A DNA stretch of 11,703 nt from an uncultured Eubacteriales bacterium. GTDB lineage: Bacteria > Bacillota > Clostridia > Christensenellales > UBA1242. Made by a program: the position numbers and the translations under genes. The stretch spans positions 1 through 11,703 of the forward strand of contig USTJ01000006.1 in assembly GCA_900557585.1 (NCBI GenBank), in the 5' to 3' direction. This document shows, piece by piece, positions 6,405 through 11,703 of this stretch. Each line of letters begins with the position of its first letter. Position 1 is the first letter of the stretch. The notes beneath the pieces are model-generated. The model was not told where the DNA came from. It did not search any database and saw only the letters and a program-made list of their open reading frames with translations.

Positions 6405-6434
6405 TTGACAATGGAGATAAATAAAGTATATAAT
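6405..6434 (+). promoter_or_regulatory. Consensus sigma-A promoter for the M50 protease-scpA-scpB unit
   Basis: -35 TTGACA (6405-6410) and -10 TATAAT (6429-6434) are both perfect, with an 18-base spacer. The transcript should start near 6441, about 18 bases before the ATG at 6459. This is the strongest promoter seen in the window and implies vegetative expression. Confidence 0.85.
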
Positions 6435-6458
6435 TAAATTGTATTAAGGTAGGATATC

Positions 6459-7145
6459 ATGCTAAGTTCACTCATTGCTTCAAGTGGAAATATTCTTTTG
6501 GTGCTGGCAATTTTGATTGCATTTCTATCAGCATTATTTATTTCCATGCCGGCTCACGAGTTTGCGCACGCACATTCTGCACTGAAAGAGGGCGACTCAA
6601 CTGCAAAAGTTCTTGGTCGCCACACACTTGCGCCATTTGCACACATTGACTGGTGGGGGTTGTTCCTTTTGCTTGTGTTTGGAATTGGGTTTGCAAAACC
6701 TGTTCCAGTTGACCCAAACAATTTTAAAAATGGCAAAAAAAGTTCTGTGAGAGTTGCACTTGCTGGGGTTTTGACAAACCTTATCATTGGCATTGTAAGT
6801 ACAATTTTATATTCGTTCTTGCTTGCCGTTTGGCCAGCATTGTTCAATGAATATGGCTTTTTGAGCAGTGTGTATTACTATTTTTTCAATTTCATGATTT
6901 CAATCAACTTCATGTTTGCGTTTTTCAACATTTTACCAATCTATCCACTTGACGGATTCAGAGTGATTGAAACATTTTCAAAACCATACAGCGGATTTGT
7001 CCGCTTCATGAAAAACTATGGGTTCTATGTAATGCTTGTTGTTGTGTTCACTGGCTTGTCTGGGCTTTATCTTGAATATACAGCAGGTCTTCTTTCAGAC
7101 CTTTTGTTTAAAGGAATGAACGCACTTTTTGCACTTATTTTTTAG
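6459..7145 (+). CDS. Site-2 protease family (M50) membrane metalloprotease, YwhC-like
   Basis: 228 residues. M50 proteases cut substrates within the membrane using zinc. Seen: a first membrane segment (about 10-30), zinc motif HEFAH at residues 33-37 (H33, E34, H37), a re-entrant hydrophobic part with 'GFAKPVPVDPNNF', membrane segments near 97-125 and 135-157, and the third zinc ligand in 'NILPIYPLDGFRV' (N157, D165-G166). No PDZ domain and the short length fit the small YwhC/SREBP-like subgroup, not RseP. It is not SpoIVFB by context. The ribosome site AAGGTAGGA lies just before the ATG. The stop overlaps the ribosome site of scpA, so the two are coupled; this neighbour pair is common in Clostridia. 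The substrate is unknown. Confidence 0.9.
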   Translation: MLSSLIASSGNILLVLAILIAFLSALFISMPAHEFAHAHSALKEGDSTAKVLGRHTLAPFAHIDWWGLFLLLVFGIGFAKPVPVDPNNFKNGKKSSVRVALAGVLTNLIIGIVSTILYSFLLAVWPALFNEYGFLSSVYYYFFNFMISINFMFAFFNILPIYPLDGFRVIETFSKPYSGFVRFMKNYGFYVMLVVVFTGLSGLYLEYTAGLLSDLLFKGMNALFALIF

Positions 7146-7155
7146 GGAAATTGAT

Positions 7156-8064
7156 ATGGAAAAAAACACAAAAGAAAATTCATCAAATGTTGTTTCATCT
7201 TCACAAGTTGAGGAATTTTTAACCATGACCGAAGAAGACAAAAAGAACTTGAAAGAAAAAGAAATGAAAGCCGAAATTGAAAACTTTGATGAAGATGCGC
7301 CAATTCAAATTGAAGGCATGGATCAAGAAGAAGACATTGACAGTTCGCTTCGTTTTAAACTTGACCAGTTTGAGGGGCCACTTGACCTTTTGTATCATCT
7401 TATCAAGGTTGCAAAAATCGATATTCGTGACATTTTCATTTCGCAAATCACCGAGCAATATCTTGAAATGATGAAAGACATTGATTCTCTTGACATGGAA
7501 AAGGCTGCCGATTTCACGCTTATGGCAGCAACTCTTCTTGAAATCAAATCAAAACAACTTTTACCAAAACCAGAAGTTGTTGAGGAAACAGATGAAGAAG
7601 ACCCAGAAGAAAAACTTTATCGCCAACTTGAAGAATATAAACTTTTCAAAGAAGCAAGCGAAAAGATGAAAGAAATTGAAGACGTTGGAAAGTTCTATAA
7701 AAAACCAGACGACAGCGCGGGTGAATATCGCTATGAACTTCCAGAAAAGTTGAGCGTTGATGCTCTTATTGGTGCTTTTTCAAATCTTTTGCACCGCGTG
7801 AGTGTTAAAGCCGAAGAAATAACCGAAAGAAAAATTGTAAAAGACCGCTTCACTGTTGCAGAAAAAATTGCACAGATTAAAGATGCGCTTTTGCTTAAAC
7901 CAAAGTTCAAATTCAATGAACTCTTTGAAGAAGACTATTCGAAAAGCGAAATCATCAACACTTTCTTGGCTCTTCTTGAACTTTTGAAAACTCAAATCAT
8001 AAAAGTCGAACAAACATCAACCTTTGGTGAAATTGAAATCACAAAGCGTGAGGAAGAAAAATAA
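7156..8064 (+). CDS. scpA: Segregation and condensation protein A
   Basis: 302 residues. ScpA is the kleisin that bridges the SMC heads and, with ScpB, forms the bacterial condensin that compacts and segregates the chromosome. The core begins at about residue 65 with 'LRFKLDQFEGPLDLLYHLIKVAKIDI', the family N-terminal helical domain, followed by 'AADFTLMAATLLEIKSKQLLP', an acidic linker, and a C-terminal winged helix ('INTFLALLELLKTQIIKVEQ'). Typical ScpA is about 240-260 residues and starts at the 'KLD.FEGPLD' block, so the first ~64 residues here are an extra, acidic, low-complexity extension. The start at 7156 has AGGG 8 bases upstream; an in-frame ATG at 7129 lies inside the protease gene without a ribosome site and was not chosen. 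The stop overlaps the scpB start by one base. Confidence 0.95.
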   Translation: MEKNTKENSSNVVSSSQVEEFLTMTEEDKKNLKEKEMKAEIENFDEDAPIQIEGMDQEEDIDSSLRFKLDQFEGPLDLLYHLIKVAKIDIRDIFISQITEQYLEMMKDIDSLDMEKAADFTLMAATLLEIKSKQLLPKPEVVEETDEEDPEEKLYRQLEEYKLFKEASEKMKEIEDVGKFYKKPDDSAGEYRYELPEKLSVDALIGAFSNLLHRVSVKAEEITERKIVKDRFTVAEKIAQIKDALLLKPKFKFNELFEEDYSKSEIINTFLALLELLKTQIIKVEQTSTFGEIEITKREEEK

Positions 8065-9011
8065 TGGAAAATCTTGAAAATATTCTTGAAAGCATATTGT
8101 TCACAAACGGCGACGCGGTTGACATTTCAGACATCACTTCAAAAATTGATGTTACAAAAGCCGAAATAAATAAAGCAGTGAACAAACTTAAAAACAAATA
8201 TGGCGAAAACTCTGGAATTGTTTTGCTTACATTCAACAACAAATTGCAACTTGCATCTTCGGGAAAATATGCAAACGAAGTATCACTTGTCTTGAACCCA
8301 ATAAGACAAAGAAATCTTTCAAAGGCAACTCTTGAAACTGCATCTATCGTTGCATATAAACAACCTGTAACAAGAATGGAAATTGAAGAAATCAGAGGCG
8401 TAAGTTCAGACTATGCAATCAACATTTTGCTAGAACACAACCTTATTGAAATTGTTGGCCGAAAAGACACAGTTGGAAAACCTGTTTTGTTTGGAACAAC
8501 CGATGAGTTTTTGAAAAGATTCAATTTGTCAAGTCTTGATGAACTTCCAGACTATAACACTCTTCTTGAAAAAGTTCGCGTAATCGAAAATAAAGATGAC
8601 CGACTTTATAATCATTTTGAAGTGAAGCCAGAGGGTGAAAATGAAGAAGAACAAGTTGCTGTTTCCGAAGAAAAATTAGACCCTGTAATTGGTGAGAAAT
8701 ATGATGAAGATTTCAAACCAGAACAAACTGAAAAGTCAGATTTTGATGAAGAAATAACCGAATATAAAACCGAAACCGAACCTGAAAAAGAAGTTCAAGA
8801 AGAATCTGAAAAAACAGAAGAAGAAAGCGACAAAGAAGACGAAAATAACTATTTGGAAGACAATGAAGATGACCTTCTTGAAAACAATCATAACGATGAT
8901 TTGGACGACCTTGATGACGATAATGACGATGATGATTTTGATGACGACGATGATGATTTAGACGATGACGATGACTATGATGATGACGATGACGACGATG
9001 ATTTCGTTTAA
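8064..9011 (+). CDS. scpB: Segregation and condensation protein B with long poly-acidic tail
   Basis: 315 residues against about 180-200 for usual ScpB. Residues 1-~165 form the two winged-helix domains: 'LENILESILFTNGDAVDISDI', the conserved 'SKATLETASIVAYKQPVTRMEIEEIRGV', and 'LIEIVGRKDTVGKPVLFGTTDEFL'. ScpB dimers clamp the ScpA linker in the SMC complex. Residues ~185-315 are extra: a Glu/Asp/Lys-rich stretch that becomes almost pure Asp; 30 of the 36 residues 278-313 are Asp, ending in F-V. The DNA is a GAT/GAC mixture, so it is maintained protein sequence or slippage-prone repeat, not one simple triplet array. The start overlaps the scpA stop (TAATG). Function is certain for the core; the tail's role is unknown, perhaps solubility, cation binding or a DNA-mimic that modulates SMC. 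Confidence 0.95.
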   Translation: MENLENILESILFTNGDAVDISDITSKIDVTKAEINKAVNKLKNKYGENSGIVLLTFNNKLQLASSGKYANEVSLVLNPIRQRNLSKATLETASIVAYKQPVTRMEIEEIRGVSSDYAINILLEHNLIEIVGRKDTVGKPVLFGTTDEFLKRFNLSSLDELPDYNTLLEKVRVIENKDDRLYNHFEVKPEGENEEEQVAVSEEKLDPVIGEKYDEDFKPEQTEKSDFDEEITEYKTETEPEKEVQEESEKTEEESDKEDENNYLEDNEDDLLENNHNDDLDDLDDDNDDDDFDDDDDDLDDDDDYDDDDDDDDFV

Positions 9012-9075
9012 AATTCATTCAAATTTCGGTTTAATGGAGATATAAAAAATCATTTTTAGAAAACGTTAAAAAAAC

Positions 9076-9105
9076 AATAAAAACCGCTATTTGGCGGTTT
9101 TTATT
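9076..9105 (+). terminator. Intrinsic terminator after scpB
   Basis: A perfect 12-pair stem (9076-9087 with 9094-9105) has a CCGC/GCGG core, a six-base loop, an A-tract upstream and TTTTT directly after the GCGG. A further run of eight T follows at 9112-9119. It is the best terminator in the window and ends the protease-scpA-scpB transcript. The 147-base gap 9012-9158 otherwise holds only the promoter and dyad of the next gene. Confidence 0.9.
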
Positions 9106-9116
9106 ATGCAATTTTT

Positions 9117-9157
9117 TTTGTAGCGTATTATTTTTGCGTTTTTTCATACGCTATAAA
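9117..9157. repeat. 12-bp inverted repeat directly before the DUF2953 gene
   Basis: TTTGTAGCGTAT (9117-9128) pairs with ATACGCTATAAA (9146-9157), all complementary except one G-T pair, around a 17-base T-rich centre. The ATG begins at 9159. The arms carry the putative -35 and -10 elements of the promoter below, so the symmetry could be a by-product of the promoter, an operator, or a leader hairpin if transcription starts upstream. Confidence 0.6.
9123..9152 (+). promoter_or_regulatory. Putative sporulation-sigma (sigma-E-like) promoter for DUF2953-gerW-dac
   Basis: CATACGCT (9145-9152) is one base off the sigma-E -10 CATACAMT and also fits the sigma-K form CATANNNTA (9145-9153). GCGTATT (9123-9129) matches six of seven positions of the -35 KMATATT, with a 15-base spacer. 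The start would fall at about 9158-9160, on the ATG, so the message would be leaderless, in line with the absence of a ribosome site. A sigma-G reading is possible but fits less well. Confidence 0.35.
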
Positions 9158-9158
9158 T

Positions 9159-9722
9159 ATGAAAGAAATTGTTTTAGGGATTGCTATTTCACTGTTTGTT
9201 TTGCTTGTGATTTTATATCCATTCAAGTTCAAAATTGCACTTCATTCTAATGTGTTTGAAATGGTGGGTTTTGTGTCTGTCAAAGCATTTTGTTTCAATC
9301 TTTTTTCCGGAAAATTTACGGTGAATGAAAAGGGTGAGTTTTCTCTTGAAAAGAACAAAAAGAAAAAGCCTAAAAAGAAGAAACCAATAAGTCTTTTGTC
9401 GGTATATTTTTCAACCCTTTTGAAAAGACTAAATGTAAAGAAGTTCGAGTGGTATTTCACTTGTGGCTCAAACACAGATGCAAGACTTGTGTCGCTTCTT
9501 TGTGGCTATGTTTTGTCGTTTGATGCGATAGTGTCAGCAATACTTCTTGATAAATATAGCCATGTAAAAATCTATAACGACATAGACCCAATCTATGATG
9601 ATGACCGGTTAGAAGTATCGGCAAGCGTTGTTGTTTCATTCTGCTTGCTTGATATGTTTGTTGCGGTGTTTATTGCATATAGGAATTATTTTCAATTGTT
9701 GAAGGAGAAGAAAAATGTTTAA
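9159..9722 (+). CDS. DUF2953 membrane protein (YtfI-like)
   Basis: 187 residues; B. subtilis YtfI, the family member next to ytfJ, is somewhat longer. One N-terminal membrane segment (residues 4-20, 'VLGIAISLFVLLVILY'), a basic stretch 'KNKKKKPKKKK' at 66-75, then the DUF2953 core: 'FEWYFTCGSNTDARLVSLLCGYV', 'VKIYNDIDPIYDDDRLEVSASVVV' and a C-terminal hydrophobic segment before 'IAYRNYFQLL'. The motif G-T/S-x-D-A and the P-x-Y-x-x-x-x-x-E pattern support the family. Its biochemical role is unknown; constant linkage to gerW suggests a spore or envelope function. There is no Shine-Dalgarno before the ATG. It overlaps gerW by 8 bases, so the two are translated together. Confidence 0.8.
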   Translation: MKEIVLGIAISLFVLLVILYPFKFKIALHSNVFEMVGFVSVKAFCFNLFSGKFTVNEKGEFSLEKNKKKKPKKKKPISLLSVYFSTLLKRLNVKKFEWYFTCGSNTDARLVSLLCGYVLSFDAIVSAILLDKYSHVKIYNDIDPIYDDDRLEVSASVVVSFCLLDMFVAVFIAYRNYFQLLKEKKNV

Positions 9723-10101
9723 CAATCAAATTAACGATTTAATGGAAAGTGCCATTTCTAAAATCAAAACTTTTCTTGACACCAACACGGTGATTGGAAT
9801 TCCGTTTGAAACAAAAGAGGGTTCACTTTTGATTCCACTCACAAAAGTTTCGGTTGGTTTTGTTGCTGGTGGTGGCGAATATGGAGAAAATAAAAAGTCT
9901 GAAAAAATTCCAATGGCTGGGGGCTCTGGTGGCGGAGTTTGCATTCAGCCGATTGGTTTTTTGTTGGTGAAAGATGGCTCTTCAAAACTTATTCGTATTG
10001 ATGAAAAATCCAAATATGATAAACTTATGGAGGCCATTCCAGACATTGTTTCAAATGTTACAGAAATGCTAAATAAAGGTGGCAAAAATGCAAATAAATA
10101 G
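9715..10101 (+). CDS. ytfJ: GerW family sporulation protein YtfJ
   Basis: 128 residues, within the family range (about 120-150). Seen: an N-terminal helix 'INDLMESAISKIKTFLDTNTVIGIP', the strand 'TKEGSLLIPLTKVSVGFVAGGGEYG' (residues 33-57), the glycine-rich 'AGGSGGGVCIQPIGFLLV' (68-85) and a C-terminal helix 'LMEAIPDIVSNVTEML'. These are the diagnostic blocks of the GerW/YtfJ spore protein family, which in Bacillus is made in the forespore and is needed for germination with some nutrients. The ribosome site AAGGAG (9702-9707) is 7 bases from the ATG and lies inside the DUF2953 gene. It overlaps the next gene by 14 bases. Confidence 0.95.
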   Translation: MFNNQINDLMESAISKIKTFLDTNTVIGIPFETKEGSLLIPLTKVSVGFVAGGGEYGENKKSEKIPMAGGSGGGVCIQPIGFLLVKDGSSKLIRIDEKSKYDKLMEAIPDIVSNVTEMLNKGGKNANK

Positions 10102-11236
10102 TAAAAATCACTGTTTTGTGTCCATATTTTCACTTTTTGCGATAATATTTGCGTTTTTTGTTCCAGTGAATAATAATGTTGCTGTTGCTGATAATGGCAA
10201 AAAGTTGTCAAATGCAAAAGCCATGATAGTGATTGAACAATCAACTGGCAGAGTGCTTTATTCAGGAAATGAACATGAAAAATTGCCAATGGCAAGCACA
10301 ACAAAAATCATCACTGCAATATATGCAATTGAGCACAATGCAGACCTTGACAAAGATGTTGAAATCCCAAAACAGGCAGTTGGAATTTCAGGAACAAGTA
10401 TTGGTTTAAAAGAAGGTGAGCATCTAACCATTCGTGAACTTTTATATGGTCTTATGCTTCGTTCTGGAAATGACTGTGCGGTTGCCCTTGCAATTGAAAC
10501 TTCTGGAAGTGTTCAAAAATTTGCAGAAGATGTGAATGCTTTTTTGAAAGATTTGGGGCTTGAAGAAACCAACATTAAAAACCCACATGGGCTTTCAGAA
10601 AAAGAACATTATACTTCGGCACATGACCTTGCAAAGGTTACTGCATATGCAATGAAAAATCCAACCTTCAAAGAAATTGTTTCAACCAAAGAAAAGAAAA
10701 TTTCAAATGAACTTGAAAGTAAATATAATCGAAATTTGAAAAACAAAAACAAATTGCTTTCAAAGTTTGAAGGTGCTGATGGTGTGAAAACTGGTTTCAC
10801 AATGAGTGCGGGCAGGTGCTTTGTTGGAAGTGCAACAAGAAATAATATGCAACTTATTTGTGTGCTTCTTAATTGTGTGCCAATGTTTGAAGATTGTGAA
10901 ATGCTTCTTGAAAAAGGTTTTAAAGAATTTTCAATGTGCAAAATTATTGAAAAGGGAAAAGAGTATGTTTTGAAAACCGACAAAGGAGAAAAGGCTTTTG
11001 TTTCAGATATTGATTTTTCGCTTCCACTTTCAAACCAAGAAAAGACAAATCTAACTTTAAAAATTGAAGAGGGAACCGAAGAAAATGTTGGAAATAAAAA
11101 TAGCCAGACATTCGCCAATATGCAAGTTTATCTTGAAAAACAGTTGATTTTTTCGCATAAAATATATATTATAAATAATATAGAGAATAATGGCTCTGTT
11201 GAGGATAATTTACAGAAAATTTTCCAACAAATGTAA
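10088..11236 (+). CDS. D-alanyl-D-alanine carboxypeptidase (S11 family), second copy
   Basis: 382 residues. Same enzyme class as the upstream dac, with a signal peptide (residues ~8-35) and intact active site: STTK at 70-73 (S70, K73), SGN at 126-128 and KTG at 234-236. The motif spacing is almost identical to the first copy, but the sequence is clearly diverged, so this is an old paralogue. The C-terminal domain (about 285-345) is shorter and ends 'EDNLQKIFQQM', perhaps an amphipathic anchor. The ATG at 10088 is preferred because AAAGGTGG (10075-10082) is well spaced before it; a GTG at 10079 would lie inside that site. It overlaps ytfJ by 14 bases, so it is co-expressed with the spore gene and may act on cortex peptidoglycan (DacB/DacF role), though a vegetative role cannot be excluded. 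Confidence 0.93.
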   Translation: MQINSKNHCFVSIFSLFAIIFAFFVPVNNNVAVADNGKKLSNAKAMIVIEQSTGRVLYSGNEHEKLPMASTTKIITAIYAIEHNADLDKDVEIPKQAVGISGTSIGLKEGEHLTIRELLYGLMLRSGNDCAVALAIETSGSVQKFAEDVNAFLKDLGLEETNIKNPHGLSEKEHYTSAHDLAKVTAYAMKNPTFKEIVSTKEKKISNELESKYNRNLKNKNKLLSKFEGADGVKTGFTMSAGRCFVGSATRNNMQLICVLLNCVPMFEDCEMLLEKGFKEFSMCKIIEKGKEYVLKTDKGEKAFVSDIDFSLPLSNQEKTNLTLKIEEGTEENVGNKNSQTFANMQVYLEKQLIFSHKIYIINNIENNGSVEDNLQKIFQQM

Positions 11237-11247
11237 AGGCGAAAGAA

Positions 11248-11703
11248 ATGAGAATAAATAAATATTTGGCAAGTGCGGGCTTTGGTTCAAGAAGAAAAGC
11301 CGAACAACTTGTTTTAGATGGAAGGGTTTGTGTGAACGGCAAAGTTTGCACAGACCTTGCTTTTGTTGTGGGCGATAATGACAAAGTTACTGTTGATGGC
11401 AACCTTTGCCAACCTGCAACCGAGTTTGACTATATCATGCTTCACAAACCAAAGGGTGTCATTACAAGCATGCATGACGAGTGCGGAAGAAAAACAGTGA
11501 TTGATATTCTTCCAGAACGCTATAAAAAACTTAAACCTGTTGGCAGACTTGACTATGACAGTGAGGGGCTTTTGCTTCTTACAAACGATGGCGACCTTGC
11601 CTATGTTTTAACACACCCATCACACGAGATTACAAAAACCTATGTTGTGCGTGTTGAGGGCGATGTAAAGGAAAGTCAACTTGCAGTTATCCGCGCCGGC
11701 GTT
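11248..11703 (+). CDS. rluB: RsuA/RluB-family 16S/23S rRNA pseudouridine synthase, N-terminal part
   Basis: The open frame runs from the ATG at 11248 to the window edge, 152 codons without a stop; the full family is about 230-260 residues. Enzymes of this family convert one uridine in ribosomal RNA to pseudouridine. Seen: an S4 RNA-binding domain (residues 1-~60, 'MRINKYLASAGFGSRRKAEQLV' being diagnostic), the linker 'YIMLHKPKGVITS', and the catalytic motif 'VGRLDYDSEGLLLLTNDGD' with nucleophile D102. 'THPSHEITKTYVV' follows as expected. The ribosome site AAAGG (11235-11239) overlaps the stop of the dac gene, 11 bases upstream, so it is probably in the same operon. RluB is favoured over RsuA by the clostridial neighbourhood (scpB-ytfI-ytfJ...rluB), but the sequence alone does not separate them. 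Confidence 0.93.
   Translation, partial: MRINKYLASAGFGSRRKAEQLVLDGRVCVNGKVCTDLAFVVGDNDKVTVDGNLCQPATEFDYIMLHKPKGVITSMHDECGRKTVIDILPERYKKLKPVGRLDYDSEGLLLLTNDGDLAYVLTHPSHEITKTYVVRVEGDVKESQLAVIRAGV

Noticed and set aside
7129..7155. Earlier ATG as scpA start
   Set aside because: It lies within the protease gene with no ribosome site; AGGG before 7156 is well placed.
8895..9008. GAT/GAC run as a CRISPR-like or microsatellite array
   Set aside because: There are no spaced repeats; it is an in-frame coding stretch of Asp codons with mixed GAT and GAC.
8713..9018. Minus-strand frame with a very His/Arg-rich protein
   Set aside because: It is the antisense of the Asp-rich GAT/GAC tail of scpB; the composition follows directly from that repeat and no ribosome site or promoter supports it.
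10079..10087. GTG at 10079 as start of the second dac
   Set aside because: The GTG is part of the likely ribosome site AAAGGTGG of the ATG at 10088.

Overview
The window is a dense, almost entirely plus-strand stretch of a low-G+C, Gram-positive, endospore-forming bacterium. The gene set (xseA-xseB-recN, spoIVB-spo0A, spoIIM, dac, M50 protease-scpA-scpB, DUF2953-gerW(ytfJ)-dac-rluB) and the AT-rich, GAA/AAA-heavy codon use fit the class Clostridia. A divergent, possibly uncultured gut-type lineage is likely, because several proteins, above all Spo0A, are far from the Bacillus and Clostridium models. Species-level placement is not possible from the sequence alone. No tRNA, rRNA, IS element, CRISPR array or phage gene was seen.

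Layout. Bases 1-2231 hold a tight DNA-repair block: the end of exonuclease VII large subunit xseA, small subunit xseB (ATGA overlap), and recN. A terminator-like hairpin follows recN, and the start codon of spoIVB lies in its loop. Bases 2268-5114 are a sporulation block. It has spoIVB (signal peptidase of the sigma-K checkpoint) and its terminator, a divergent spo0A with its own extended -10 promoter, and a spoIIM-like membrane protein with no Shine-Dalgarno. Bases 5115-6404 hold a DacF-like D,D-carboxypeptidase with a forespore sigma-F-like promoter and a terminator. Bases 6405-9105 form a vegetative-looking unit with a consensus sigma-A promoter: an M50 membrane protease, then condensin partners scpA and scpB, closed by a strong terminator. 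Bases 9106-11703 hold DUF2953 (ytfI-like), gerW/ytfJ, a second D,D-carboxypeptidase and the 5' part of an RsuA/RluB-type pseudouridine synthase, all overlapping or nearly so.

How the parts relate. Spo0A is the master regulator of sporulation entry. SpoIIM acts in engulfment, SpoIVB signals from forespore to mother cell, the D,D-carboxypeptidases trim cortex or wall peptidoglycan, and GerW is a spore/germination protein. ScpAB with SMC handles chromosome organisation. Housekeeping and sporulation genes are interleaved.

Most interesting points. (1) Spo0A has a degraded receiver (switch Lys and the MP motif lost, phospho-acceptor Asp kept) and a changed DNA-recognition helix. (2) Each of the five genes preceded by its own intergenic control region in the sporulation parts has an inverted repeat at or next to its translation start, and two of them (spoIIM, DUF2953) look leaderless with sporulation-sigma-like promoters. 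(3) ScpB carries an extreme poly-Asp tail and ScpA an acidic N-terminal extension. Promoter and hairpin claims come from reading by eye and need computation or transcript mapping. No clearly novel multi-gene system is present; the novelty lies in variant forms of known parts.
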